From: Actinophytocola sp.
GTDB taxonomy: Bacteria > Actinomycetota > Actinomycetes > Mycobacteriales > Pseudonocardiaceae
Assembly (NCBI GenBank): GCA_009379975.1
Contig: WHSS01000018.1
Coordinates: forward strand, 1 to 36,396
DNA length: 36,396 bases
Reading direction: 5' to 3'
Below the pieces are notes generated by a model. The model ran no database searches. It had not been told where the DNA came from and was given only the letters and a program-made list of their open reading frames with translations. Positions 9,852 to 16,895 of this stretch are shown here, piece by piece (positions within the stretch are counted from its first letter, which is position 1; the number at the start of each line of letters is the position of its first letter). The translations under genes and the position numbers were made by a program.

Positions 9852-9910
9852 TTGACAGTCGTAGGCCACGTGCCGGATGCTACCAGCAGGTAACAGTTAC
9901 CAGCGGTAAC
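9852..9910 (+). promoter_or_regulatory. Promoter and operator of the monooxygenase gene
   Basis: TTGACA at 9852-9857 and GATGCT at 9876-9881 (18-base spacer) fit a sigma-70-type promoter. Just downstream lie three alternating half-sites, GGTAAC (9889-9894), GTTACC (9896-9901) and GGTAAC (9905-9910), which make two overlapping perfect dyads with one- and three-base centres. The position over the start of transcription is that of a repressor operator. The TetR gene at 11448-12050 is the nearest candidate to bind it. Confidence 0.5.
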
Positions 9911-9938
9911 ACGACGCCGGAACGGTGTGGAGGGAAGC

Positions 9939-11441
9939 ATGGTGCAGGCCGAGCGCGCCAAGGTGATCATCGTCGGGACCGGGTTCTCCGGCCTGGGGAT
10001 GGCCATCCAGCTCAAGAACGCGGGTATCACCGACTTCGTCATCCTGGAGAAGGCCGACGACGTCGGCGGCACCTGGCGCGACAACACCTACCCCGGCTGC
10101 GCGTGCGACATCCAGTCCCACATGTACTCGTTTTCCTACGAACCGAACCCGAACTGGACCAGGGCGTTTTCCGGGCAGCAGGAGATCTGGGACTACCTGA
10201 GGGGCGTCGCGGACAAGTATCGGCTACGCGACCACACCCGCTTCGGCGCCGAGATGGCCAGTGCGCGCTGGGATTCCGATGACCAGGAATGGACGGTCAC
10301 CGGCGTCGACGGTCAGCAGTACATCGGCCGCTACCTGGTTTCGGGCGTCGGTGCGCTGCACATCCCGAACGTCCCCGACGTGCCGGGCATCGAGAACTTC
10401 GGCGGCGCGGTCTTCCATTCCGCCCAGTGGGATCACGACGTCGAACTCGCGGGCAAGAACGTAATCGTCGTCGGCACGGGAGCCAGCGCGATCCAGTTCG
10501 TGCCCCAGATTGCGCCGGATGTCCGGCAGCTCACGCTGTTCCAGCGGACCGCGCCATGGGTGATGCCCAAGCCGGATCATCACGTCCCCGGGTTCGCGAA
10601 GACGCTGTTCCGGAGGATTCCCGCGATCCAGCGCTTGCTGCGCACGCTGCTCTACGTCTTCCTCGAGTCGCGGGCCATCGGTTTCAACGGCCACCCCGCC
10701 CTCATGCGGGCTGCGGAGCGTATCGCGAAATGGCACCTCAACCGGGCGATCAAGGACCCCGAACTGCGGGCCAAACTGACGCCGGATTACACGATGGGCT
10801 GCAAGCGTGTGCTGCAGGCGAACGACTACTACCCGGCGCTCGCGCGGGAGAACGTCGACGTCGTCACCGACGGCATCGCCGAGGTCCGGCCGCACAGCAT
10901 CGTCGACAGCGCGGGCGTCGAGCACCCAGCCGACGTCGTCATCTACGGCACGGGCTTTCACGTCACCGACGCCTTCGACTATCTCGAGGTGATCGGTACC
11001 GACGGCGCCGACCTGTCGAAGCTGTGGCGGACCGAGGGGATGACGACGCACAAGGGCATCACGGTCGCCGGGTTCCCGAACCTGTTCTTCCTGCTCGGGC
11101 CGAACACCGGGCTTGGCCACATGTCGGTGGTCTTCATGATCGAGTCGCAGGCGCGGTACGTGATCGATGCCATCAAGCTGGCCGAACGCCACGACGCGGC
11201 GGCCATCGACGTGCGCCCGGAGGTCCAGCAGGAGTTCCAGGGCGACATTCAGCGCAAGCTGGCCAAGGGCATCTGGACCACCGGCGGCTGCACGAGCTGG
11301 TATCTCGACGCCCGTGGCGTGAACCGGACGATATGGCCGGGCTTCACCTGGCGGTACTGGCTCACCACGCGCAAGGTGAAGCCCGCCGAGTATCAGCTGA
11401 TCGGCCGAGCCGCCGACGCGCGGGAGGAGTCCGCGGCGTGA
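9939..11441 (+). CDS. Flavin-dependent Baeyer-Villiger type monooxygenase
   Basis: Type I Baeyer-Villiger monooxygenase, an FAD- and NADPH-dependent enzyme that turns ketones into esters or lactones with oxygen. The 500-residue protein has the FAD site VGTGFSGLGMAIQL at about residues 11-24, the family fingerprint FxGxxxHxxxW as FGGAVFHSAQW at about 152-162, and the NADPH site VIVVGTGASAIQFVPQIA at about 175-192. The later motif YGTGFHVTDAFD is also usual. ATG 9939 is chosen because GGAGGG lies six bases upstream; an in-frame GTG at 9927 would overlap that site. It stands upstream of a convergent TetR gene (six bases between stops), and the LLM oxidoreductase beyond suggests a shared catabolic theme. 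Substrate cannot be told; it may also be called a cyclohexanone-type monooxygenase. Confidence 0.92.
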   Translation: MVQAERAKVIIVGTGFSGLGMAIQLKNAGITDFVILEKADDVGGTWRDNTYPGCACDIQSHMYSFSYEPNPNWTRAFSGQQEIWDYLRGVADKYRLRDHTRFGAEMASARWDSDDQEWTVTGVDGQQYIGRYLVSGVGALHIPNVPDVPGIENFGGAVFHSAQWDHDVELAGKNVIVVGTGASAIQFVPQIAPDVRQLTLFQRTAPWVMPKPDHHVPGFAKTLFRRIPAIQRLLRTLLYVFLESRAIGFNGHPALMRAAERIAKWHLNRAIKDPELRAKLTPDYTMGCKRVLQANDYYPALARENVDVVTDGIAEVRPHSIVDSAGVEHPADVVIYGTGFHVTDAFDYLEVIGTDGADLSKLWRTEGMTTHKGITVAGFPNLFFLLGPNTGLGHMSVVFMIESQARYVIDAIKLAERHDAAAIDVRPEVQQEFQGDIQRKLAKGIWTTGGCTSWYLDARGVNRTIWPGFTWRYWLTTRKVKPAEYQLIGRAADAREESAA

Positions 11442-11447
11442 TGGGTA

Positions 11448-12050
11448 TCAGGAAACCGTGGCGTTGAGCAGCAGCTGAACGCAGTGTTCGACGAGGCGGT
11501 CGCGCGGCACGGCCAGCGCACCGTTGAGGTAGTTGATGAACAGGTTGGTCAGTGAGCCGATGAGGCCGACCGCGACCAGTTGCCGTTCGGTCTCGTCGAT
11601 CGTGGCGGGCAACTGGTCCTGTATCAGGGTGGTGAAGGCGGGCAGGAGCTCCGATCCGCGCCTGGTCAACGCCGGATCGGTGAGCGGTGCGAGCAACAGC
11701 ACCGTGCCCTTCCGGGGATCGTCGATGATCAGTTCCGCGAAGGCCGTCACGGCCGCGCGCACCAGATCTTCGGTCCGCTGCGGAGCGGCCGCCACCGCGT
11801 CGACGAGGGCGCCGCGGGCCTCCTCGGCGACGCTTTCGTAGACCGCGAGCAACAAGGCGTCGCGATCGGTGAAGTTCTCGTAGAAGTACCGTTCGGTGAG
11901 CTTTGCCGTGCGGCAGGCGGCGCGCACCGATACCGCTGCCGTACCGTCGGAGCCGAGCAGTTCGAGCCCGGCATCGATGAACTGCCGCCTGCGGGTGGCG
12001 CGCCGGTCCGCCAGCGTCGTTCCTGCCCAGATCCGTTGGGCGGCCGGCAT
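11448..12050 (-). CDS. TetR-family transcriptional regulator
   Basis: TetR-type repressor of 200 residues. The N-terminal helix-turn-helix covers about residues 16-62: RRQFIDAGLELLGSDGTAAVSVRAACRTAKLTERYFYENFTDRDAL (given here only as the segments RRQFIDAGLELLG, VSVRAACRTAKLTERYFYENF). The C-terminal ligand domain is unlike any named regulator I know. The ATG at 12048-12050 is chosen because AAGGAG lies six bases upstream; a longer frame up to 12098 has no such site. It is divergent from the LLM oxidoreductase gene with 97 bases between, and convergent with the monooxygenase gene. It probably controls one or both, and itself. Confidence 0.88.
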   Translation of the reverse strand: MPAAQRIWAGTTLADRRATRRRQFIDAGLELLGSDGTAAVSVRAACRTAKLTERYFYENFTDRDALLLAVYESVAEEARGALVDAVAAAPQRTEDLVRAAVTAFAELIIDDPRKGTVLLLAPLTDPALTRRGSELLPAFTTLIQDQLPATIDETERQLVAVGLIGSLTNLFINYLNGALAVPRDRLVEHCVQLLLNATVS

Positions 12051-12094
12051 GCGGGCTCCTTCGCTTGACGACGATCGTGCTCGATCGTAACGTG

Positions 12095-12115
12095 ACAACG
12101 ATTGTAGTCAGTTGT
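12095..12115. promoter_or_regulatory. Weak dyad between the TetR and LLM genes
   Basis: ACAAC (12095-12099) and GTTGT (12111-12115) form an inverted repeat with an eleven-base centre in the shared promoter region. TetR operators often sit here, but the arms are short. It does not match the GGTAAC dyads in front of the monooxygenase gene. Confidence 0.25.
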
Positions 12116-12147
12116 TGGCAAGGCGGGCCGATATAGAGGGAGACGAC

Positions 12148-13173
12148 GTGAAACTCGGCTATCACATCGGCTACTGGTCGTCCGGGCCGCCCGCGGGCGC
12201 GCTTGACTCGATCCTGGCGGCCGAGGAGCTCGGCTTCGACTCGGTGTGGACCGCGGAAGCCTACGGCTCCGACGCGTTCACGCCGCTCGCCTGGTGGGGT
12301 GCGTCGACCTCGCGGCTGCGGCTCGGCACCAACATCGTGCAGATGGCCGCGCGGACGCCGACGGCCACGGCGATGAGCGCGTTGACCATGGACCATCTCT
12401 CGGACGGCCGCTTCGTGCTCGGCCTCGGGGTATCGGGGCCACAGGTCGTGGAGGGCTGGTACGGCAGGCCGTACCCGAAGCCGCTTGCCCGCACCCGGGA
12501 GTACATCGACATCGTGCGGCAGGTCATCGCCCGGGAGCGGCCGGTGACCTCCGACGGCGAGTTCTACCCGATGCCGTACCCCGGCGGCGCCGGACTGGGC
12601 AAGCCGTTGAAGTCCACGGTGCACCCGCTGCGGACCGAGATCCCCATCTACCTCGCGGCCGAGGGGCCGAAGAACGTCGCACTGGCCGCCGAGATCGCCG
12701 ACGGCTGGCTGCCGCTGTTCTTCTCGCCCAAGACCGATGCGTTCTACCGTGCTGCGCTCGCCGAGGGGTTCGCGCGGCCGGGAGCCCGGCACACGCCCGA
12801 TGACTTCGAGATCGCGGCGTCGGTGCCGGTGCTGGTGAATGACGACGTCGAACTGTGCGCCAACCTCATCCGGCCCTCGCTGGCCCTCTACATCGGCGGC
12901 ATGGGCGCCAAGCAGGCGAACTTCCACCGCGACGTGTTCGCGCGGATGGGGTACGAGGACGTCGCCCACAAGGTGCAGGAGCTCTACCTCGCGGGCGACA
13001 AGGCCGCGGCCGCCGCCGCGATTCCCACGAGCCTGGTCGAAGACATCTCGCTCATCGGACCGCCGGCGAAGATTCGCGACGAGATGGCGGCCTGGCGGGA
13101 GACCTGCGTGACCACCCTGCTCGTGCGGGGAGACGAGTCACTGCTCCGGCAGGTCGCCAACGTACTGCTGTGA
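12148..13173 (+). CDS. LLM-class F420-dependent oxidoreductase
   Basis: Luciferase-like (LLM) TIM-barrel oxidoreductase of 341 residues. It starts with KLGYHIGYW and carries the usual [22 protein letters not shown], here split as [11 protein letters not shown] and [10 protein letters not shown], then [20 protein letters not shown] and the strand [18 protein letters not shown], cut as [11 protein letters not shown]. These are marks of the actinobacterial F420-binding group, which reduces or oxidises diverse substrates. GTG 12148 follows GAGGGAG with a five-base spacer; the frame is open upstream to 12112 but without a site. It is divergent from the TetR gene and ends inside the ogt gene: the last 36 bases overlap on the opposite strand. 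Cofactor assignment is by family only; FMN is possible. Confidence 0.88.
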   Translation: MKLGYHIGYWSSGPPAGALDSILAAEELGFDSVWTAEAYGSDAFTPLAWWGASTSRLRLGTNIVQMAARTPTATAMSALTMDHLSDGRFVLGLGVSGPQVVEGWYGRPYPKPLARTREYIDIVRQVIARERPVTSDGEFYPMPYPGGAGLGKPLKSTVHPLRTEIPIYLAAEGPKNVALAAEIADGWLPLFFSPKTDAFYRAALAEGFARPGARHTPDDFEIAASVPVLVNDDVELCANLIRPSLALYIGGMGAKQANFHRDVFARMGYEDVAHKVQELYLAGDKAAAAAAIPTSLVEDISLIGPPAKIRDEMAAWRETCVTTLLVRGDESLLRQVANVLL

Positions 13174-13713
13174 CCGTCCGCCCGCGATGCCGTCGGGGCT
13201 GAAGTCCAGCGTCGGCGGCAGTACGCCCTCCATGGTGAGTAGCCAGCGCTTGACCTCGAGCGCGTCGGCCCCGGTGCCGCCGCTGTAGCCGCCGAGCCCG
13301 TCATGGGAGAGGACGCGGTGACACGGCACCACGATCGGAATCGGGTTGCTGCCCATGATGCCGCCGATGGCCCTGGCGGGCACGCCGGTTCCGCTGCGAT
13401 CGGCGAGGCCGCCGTAGGTGATCGACTCGCCGAAACCCACGCTGGTGAAGAGTGCTTGGAGGACGGTTCGGCGGGTCTCGCTCATCGACCGCCAGTCCAG
13501 GGCGATGTCGAACTGTTCGCGCTCGCCGCGGAAGTAGGCGCGAAGCTGCTCGAGGATCGGCTCGGTGCGGGAGGGGTCGGCCGACGGTGGCGCCGGTGCC
13601 TCCCGGGCCGTGTCGACCCAGCCGACCTCGGCCAGGCCCGCCGCCGTGACCGCGACTCGAAGCCGGCCCACCGACGTATCCAGCTCGGCTACGGCGACGT
13701 CAGTTTGGTTCAC
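13138..13713 (-). CDS. ogt: Methylated-DNA--protein-cysteine methyltransferase
   Basis: O6-alkylguanine-DNA alkyltransferase, which moves the alkyl group from guanine to its own cysteine in a suicide reaction. The 191-residue protein has the active-site PCHRV within GSNPIPIVVPCHRVLSHDG, preceded by the helix-turn-helix region FGESITYGGLAD and followed by GLGGYSGG and KRWLLTMEG. The N-terminal ribonuclease-like domain covers about residues 1-85. The GTG at 13711-13713 is my choice; an ATG at 13744-13746 is an alternative and neither has a strong ribosome-binding site. A C-terminal tail of about 25 residues beyond the usual end overlaps the convergent LLM gene. Gene symbol ogt is used in the general sense. 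Confidence 0.9.
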   Translation of the reverse strand: MNQTDVAVAELDTSVGRLRVAVTAAGLAEVGWVDTAREAPAPPSADPSRTEPILEQLRAYFRGEREQFDIALDWRSMSETRRTVLQALFTSVGFGESITYGGLADRSGTGVPARAIGGIMGSNPIPIVVPCHRVLSHDGLGGYSGGTGADALEVKRWLLTMEGVLPPTLDFSPDGIAGGRSQQYVGDLPEQ

Positions 13714-13979
13714 GCCACCATTGTGCCGACCGCGGCCGACAACCATTTGGTCACCCGGCCGATGCCGCAGGTCAAGCTCGCGGTTGGGCCAGCCGCCGGC
13801 AGGCAGATGGGGCCGCCCGAGCGAAGCGAGCGGTGGTCGCGGCTGTCTGCGCACCGCAAGGTTGAACGTTTCCGAGCATCGCATTGCCACGACGAAGTGA
13901 TCGGCGGCTGGACCAGAGCTCCCGGTATGTCAGCGCATCGCGCGGTCCGGCTCACCGGTGCACAATCGAGGGTGCGGGC

Positions 13980-14146
13980 TAGGCCGTGTCTTATGGATCT
14001 CGATCGATGGGATTCGTGATCCAGGTGGTCGCTGGCAAGGCGGCGGGAAGTCCTCGTACCGGTGTTGTACTCGGGCTTTCCGGCAACACAGCCAGCGGCC
14101 ATCTGGGCGCGAATACCGCGATCACGGATCCGTAAGACACGGCCTA
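13980..14146. mobile_element. MITE-like element with TA target duplication
   Basis: Inverted termini GGCCGTGTCTTATGGATC (13982-13999) and its complement at 14127-14144 match at 17 of 18 positions and bound a 163-base element. A TA dinucleotide flanks each end (13980-13981, 14145-14146), as after TA-targeted insertion. The inside has no ORF of note and no transposase motif that I can see, so this looks like a non-autonomous element or a deletion remnant of an IS. The gene-free stretch 13714-14216 otherwise holds only a short hairpin around GAGCGAAGCGAGC (about 13817-13830) and the upstream region of the CBS gene. Confidence 0.7.
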
Positions 14147-14216
14147 ATCCATTCGCGGAGCGGCGCGCCGTTACACCCGCATCGCGGCGCGTCCGCCGAT
14201 GACAGGGAGGCCACAC

Positions 14217-14636
14217 ATGACAATGGCGCGAGAGATCATGCACGACGGCGCTCAGTGCGTCGGTGAACACGAATCACTGCGCACCGCCGCGCGCATGATG
14301 CGTGACCTCAACGTCGGTGCGTTGCCGATTTGCGGTGACGACGACCGGCTGCACGGCATGATCACGGACCGGGACATCGTACTGAAGTGCGTAGCAGAGG
14401 GGGCCGACCCGACGACGATGACGGCGAGCGAGCTCGCGCAGGGCACCCCGTTCTGCGTGTCGGCCGACGCCGATGTCCACGACGTCCTGGAGATGATGGA
14501 GCGGTATCAGGTCCGCAGGCTGCCCGTGATCGAGGACCGCCGGCTGATCGGCATGATCAGCGAAGGTGACATCGGTCAGCACCTCGACGAAGAGCGAGTC
14601 GGACAGCTGGTGCACGCGGTCACCGCACCGGCCTGA
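14217..14636 (+). CDS. Two-CBS-domain protein
   Basis: Stand-alone protein of 139 residues made of two CBS domains, about residues 5-62 and 70-128. CBS pairs bind adenine nucleotides (AMP, ATP, NAD or SAM). The usual pattern is seen twice: MREIMHDGAQCVGEHESL-type entry, then VGALPICGDDDRLHGMITDRD (split: VGALPICGDD, LHGMITDRDI) and VRRLPVIEDRRLIGMISEGD. ATG 14217 follows AGGGAGG at 14204-14210. Such proteins are abundant in actinobacteria, where several are linked to hypoxia or dormancy. It stands alone between the MITE and the ribosomal cluster; its promoter must lie in the 70 bases between the element and the start, or within the element. Confidence 0.92.
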   Translation: MTMAREIMHDGAQCVGEHESLRTAARMMRDLNVGALPICGDDDRLHGMITDRDIVLKCVAEGADPTTMTASELAQGTPFCVSADADVHDVLEMMERYQVRRLPVIEDRRLIGMISEGDIGQHLDEERVGQLVHAVTAPA

Positions 14637-14649
14637 GTAGCGACGCGAC

Positions 14650-14678
14650 GGCGCCTCGGCCCGTGGGGTCGAGGCGCC
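14650..14678. terminator. Bidirectional terminator hairpin
   Basis: Perfect nine-base stem GGCGCCTCG (14650-14658) and CGAGGCGCC (14670-14678) between the convergent CBS gene and rpmF. No T-run on either side. Confidence 0.7.
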
Positions 14679-14695
14679 TCGTGCGTGAACGAGGT

Positions 14696-14854
14696 TTACC
14701 GGCCTAGCGACTGGAAGTACTTGACGAGCCTGCGCGGGACGAGCTTGCGCTCCCCGTCGACCATGATCTGGACCAGGTCCGGCGCGGTGGCCTTCCACTG
14801 CGAGCGCCGGGAACGGGTGTTGGACCGCGACTTCTTCCGCTTGGGGACGGCCAT
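14696..14854 (-). CDS. rpmF: 50S ribosomal protein bL32, zinc-free form
   Basis: Ribosomal protein bL32 of 52 residues: it begins [20 protein letters not shown] and continues [20 protein letters not shown] to the basic end. The zinc-binding CxxC pairs of the ordinary form are absent, so this is the cysteine-free paralogue used when zinc is scarce. The ATG at 14852-14854 shares its A with the TGA of rpmE2 (TGATG), so the two are translated together. Together with rpmE2 and the CobW-type gene it forms the minus-strand arm of a divergent locus around a Zur-like site at 16123. Confidence 0.93.
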   Translation of the reverse strand: MAVPKRKKSRSNTRSRRSQWKATAPDLVQIMVDGERKLVPRRLVKYFQSLGR

Positions 14855-15117
14855 CAGCTCTTGCCTCCCGCAGCGCGCTTGCCGTAACGGCGGTGAAACT
14901 TCTCGACCTGGCCCGCGGTGTCCATGACGCGTTGTGTGCCAGTCCAGAACGGGTGCGACGCCGAACTGATCTCGACGATGAACAGCGGGTAGGTGTTGCC
15001 ATCGCTCCACTCGATGGTGCGTTCGGACGTCGCCGTCGGGCGCGTCAGGAACGCGTCGCCGGTGGAGGCGTCCTGGAAGACAACGGGATGATAGTCGGGA
15101 TGAATGCCGGGCTTCAT
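14854..15117 (-). CDS. rpmE2: 50S ribosomal protein bL31 type B
   Basis: Ribosomal protein bL31 of 87 residues in its type B, zinc-free form: [19 protein letters not shown] at the start, then [20 protein letters not shown] and [20 protein letters not shown]. The CxxC of the zinc form is missing. The ATG at 15115-15117 follows GGAAGAGAA and overlaps the end of the CobW-type gene as ATGA. Type B bL31 proteins replace the zinc form during zinc limitation and are controlled by Zur in Streptomyces and mycobacteria. The frame is open upstream without a stop into the CobW-type pseudogene; see that entry. Confidence 0.95.
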   Translation of the reverse strand: MKPGIHPDYHPVVFQDASTGDAFLTRPTATSERTIEWSDGNTYPLFIVEISSASHPFWTGTQRVMDTAGQVEKFHRRYGKRAAGGKS

Positions 15118-16110
15118 TTCTCTTCCTTTCGGGCCGCATCGGTGCGGCTGTCGGTGATGTCTGAGTCTTCGCACGGATCGGTATGCCAGTCGCCGAACGG
15201 ATCGGGATAGCGCGCCCAGGCGTCTGGGCCTGCGCTCAGTTCGTTGTCGGTGAGCAACGCGGCGGTGAGGGCGGAGGTGATCTCGTCGGGACTCGTTCGA
15301 TGGGTGACGACGACGAGTTCTTGCGCGCGGTCGCCGAACCTCGGGTTCCAGTGCAGCGAGGCCATCGCACGGCGCTCGGGCGACACGTCGTCCCAGTCCG
15401 GACCGTCCTCGGAGGCGAGCCAGTCGCCCGCATGCCCGATGCCGAGGAACCGCGGCCAAGGCGGTGGTCACGGCCAGGCCCGCGAGCGGCAGCCGGGGGA
15501 CGCCCGGCGCGACTCGATCCAGCACCGCGTCGGTTCTGGCGGCCGTCCAGGTATCAGCGGCTTCGCCGGCGCAGACGAGGACATCGGCGAACTCCACCTG
15601 CGAAATGGCCACCTGCGCGAGGGTGCGCTCGTCGTCCGGACTCGCGATGAGGCCGCGCTCTTCGAGTAGCGCGTCGCCGGTGGCATCTGCGAACCACGAT
15701 TCGACGTCGATCACCGTGTAGACGCCCTCGAGCCGGACGAAGTCCTCGATCGGTTGGTCGCCGACCAGCACGTTTTGCATCGCGTAGCTGACCGGCTCCG
15801 GCTCCATCGCCTCGTCCAGCCGCACCGCGATGCGGTTGACCTCCGGCAGTTGGGAAAGCTTCCGCAGCAACGGCAGCATGTCCTCGCGCAACGTGCACGA
15901 GACGCAGCCATGCGCGAGTTCGAGGACGCTGACCTGGTCGCGGCGGCCGAGCTGCAGCGTTCGGCGGACGACGCCTTCTGTCACTTTCCGGAGGTTGTAC
16001 TGCACGACGGCGGTTCCCGGCTGTCGCCGGAATGTTTGCGCTAGGTCCAGGGCCGGGCCGAGGGCGAGACCGTTGATCAAGACGAGAGAGGTGCGGGAGG
16101 GAGCGGACAT
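15114..16110 (-). pseudogene. CobW-type (COG0523-like) gene broken by internal deletion and frameshift
   Basis: Relative of the CobW/zinc-chaperone family that often stands with zinc-free ribosomal genes. The first frame (from ATG 16108-16110) gives [18 protein letters not shown], the cysteine motif [16 protein letters not shown] and [14 protein letters not shown], up to [17 protein letters not shown] near 15470. The C-terminal part lies in another frame: [40 protein letters not shown] and the end at 15114, which overlaps rpmE2 as ATGA. The join is at about 15440-15470, where the second frame has a TGA at 15468-15470. The whole is about 330 codons; relatives are near 400, and the stretch before the last domain (H.PFHP.RL, RGR.WLA) is missing. 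No P-loop is present at the N-terminus, perhaps normal for this subgroup. The first frame has no stop and runs into bL31. Confidence 0.75.
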
Positions 16111-16122
16111 GTGTACGCCAAC

Positions 16123-16137
16123 TGAAAATGAATGGCA
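16123..16137. promoter_or_regulatory. Zur-like operator between divergent ribosomal sets
   Basis: TGAAAATGAATGGCA has one perfect half of the actinobacterial Zur dyad (TGAAAAT-N-ATTTTCA in the form I recall) and a degenerate other half. It lies 12 bases before the CobW-type start and 20 before the bL28 start, where one Zur dimer pair could shut both arms. The gene content supports it strongly. Confidence 0.6.
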
Positions 16138-16157
16138 CTAGCAAATAGGGAGGGTGC

Positions 16158-16307
16158 ATGTCGGCCGTGTGTCAGGTCACGGGGCGCAAGCCCGGGTACG
16201 GCAAGCGGGTCTCGCACTCACACAAGCGCACCTCGCGGCGTTGGGAGCCGAACATGCAGTCGCGCAGGTACTGGCTGCCGAGCGAGAGCCGGTGGGTGAA
16301 GCGCTGA
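16158..16307 (+). CDS. rpmB: 50S ribosomal protein bL28, zinc-free form, C-terminally truncated
   Basis: Ribosomal protein bL28. [20 protein letters not shown] and [12 protein letters not shown] are clear family motifs, but the protein stops after 49 residues (WVKR), while relatives have about 63-78 with a further segment of the type LRVSAKGIK..D..GI. The zinc CxxC pairs of the other form are absent. ATG 16158 follows AGGGAGG with a four-base spacer (TGC and one more). The TGA at 16305-16307 overlaps the uS14 ATG as TGATG. In relatives such clusters run rpmB-rpmG-rpsN-rpsR; here rpmG is absent, so one deletion may have removed the bL28 tail together with bL33. Whether the short protein still works in the ribosome is doubtful. 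Confidence 0.88.
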   Translation: MSAVCQVTGRKPGYGKRVSHSHKRTSRRWEPNMQSRRYWLPSESRWVKR

Positions 16308-16600
16308 TGGCGAAGAAGTCCACGATCGCAAAGGACGCCCAGCGGCGGGCCGTTGTCGCTCGCCATGCGGAGCGCAGGGCAGAGCTCAACTCAGCCACCG
16401 CGTCCCCGAGGGACCGGGTGGCCGCGGTATCGGAGCTGCAGAGGATGCCAAGGGACGCGAGTGCGACCCGCCTGCGCAACCGCGACGTGGTCGACGGCAG
16501 GCCGCGCGCGTACTACCGCGCGTTCGGATTGTCCCGGGTTCGCCTGCGCGAGATGGCTCACCGCGGTGAGCTTCCCGGCGTTACGAAGTCAAGCTGGTGA
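16307..16600 (+). CDS. rpsN: 30S ribosomal protein uS14, zinc-free form
   Basis: Ribosomal protein uS14 of 97 residues in the long, zinc-free form: [40 protein letters not shown] and the closing [20 protein letters not shown], then [13 protein letters not shown]. No CxxC motifs. The ATG at 16307-16309 shares a base with the stop of bL28, and its own stop at 16598-16600 overlaps the GTG of rpsR, so bL28, uS14 and bS18 are read as a chain. The frame is open further upstream but overlaps bL28 there and is not used. Product and role are well supported: the paralogue that replaces the zinc-binding form. Confidence 0.95.
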   Translation: MAKKSTIAKDAQRRAVVARHAERRAELNSATASPRDRVAAVSELQRMPRDASATRLRNRDVVDGRPRAYYRAFGLSRVRLREMAHRGELPGVTKSSW

Positions 16601-16839
16601 GGGCGATGCGGGAGAAGAAACCGTTCAAACGCAAGAGGAATCCACTACTCGCCGCCAAGGTCTCCGAGGTGGATTGGAAGGACGTCGAACTGCTCCGCAA
16701 GTTCATCTCCGACCGGGGAAAGATCCGCGCGCGCCGGGTCACCGGCCTGACCCCGCAGCAGCAGAAGCAGGTGGCCGTCGCGATCAAGAACGCTCGTGAG
16801 ATGGCCCTCCTGCCGTATCCCACGTCGCATCGGGTGTGA
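16597..16839 (+). CDS. rpsR: 30S ribosomal protein bS18, accessory copy
   Basis: Ribosomal protein bS18 of 77-80 residues: [20 protein letters not shown], then [20 protein letters not shown] and [20 protein letters not shown], ending [11 protein letters not shown]. Cysteine-free. The GTG at 16597 overlaps the uS14 stop as GTGA and is my choice; ATG 16606 is an alternative with a weak site TGAGGG. Last gene of the plus-strand arm; 56 bases separate it from the siroheme gene, which probably has its own promoter. The set matches the Zur-controlled rpmB2-rpmG-rpsN2-rpsR2 clusters of mycobacteria apart from the missing rpmG. Confidence 0.94.
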   Translation: MRAMREKKPFKRKRNPLLAAKVSEVDWKDVELLRKFISDRGKIRARRVTGLTPQQQKQVAVAIKNAREMALLPYPTSHRV

Positions 16840-16895
16840 CCGGCGCCTCGGTACCTGCTCGCGCGTGCGCGCAGGACGCCCGTCATGCTTAGGGC

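Noticed and set aside
9889-9910. GlnR box in front of the monooxygenase or gltB
   Set aside because: GTAAC repeats are 16 bases apart, not the 11 or 22 expected for GlnR a- and b-boxes, and the symmetry is that of a dyad.
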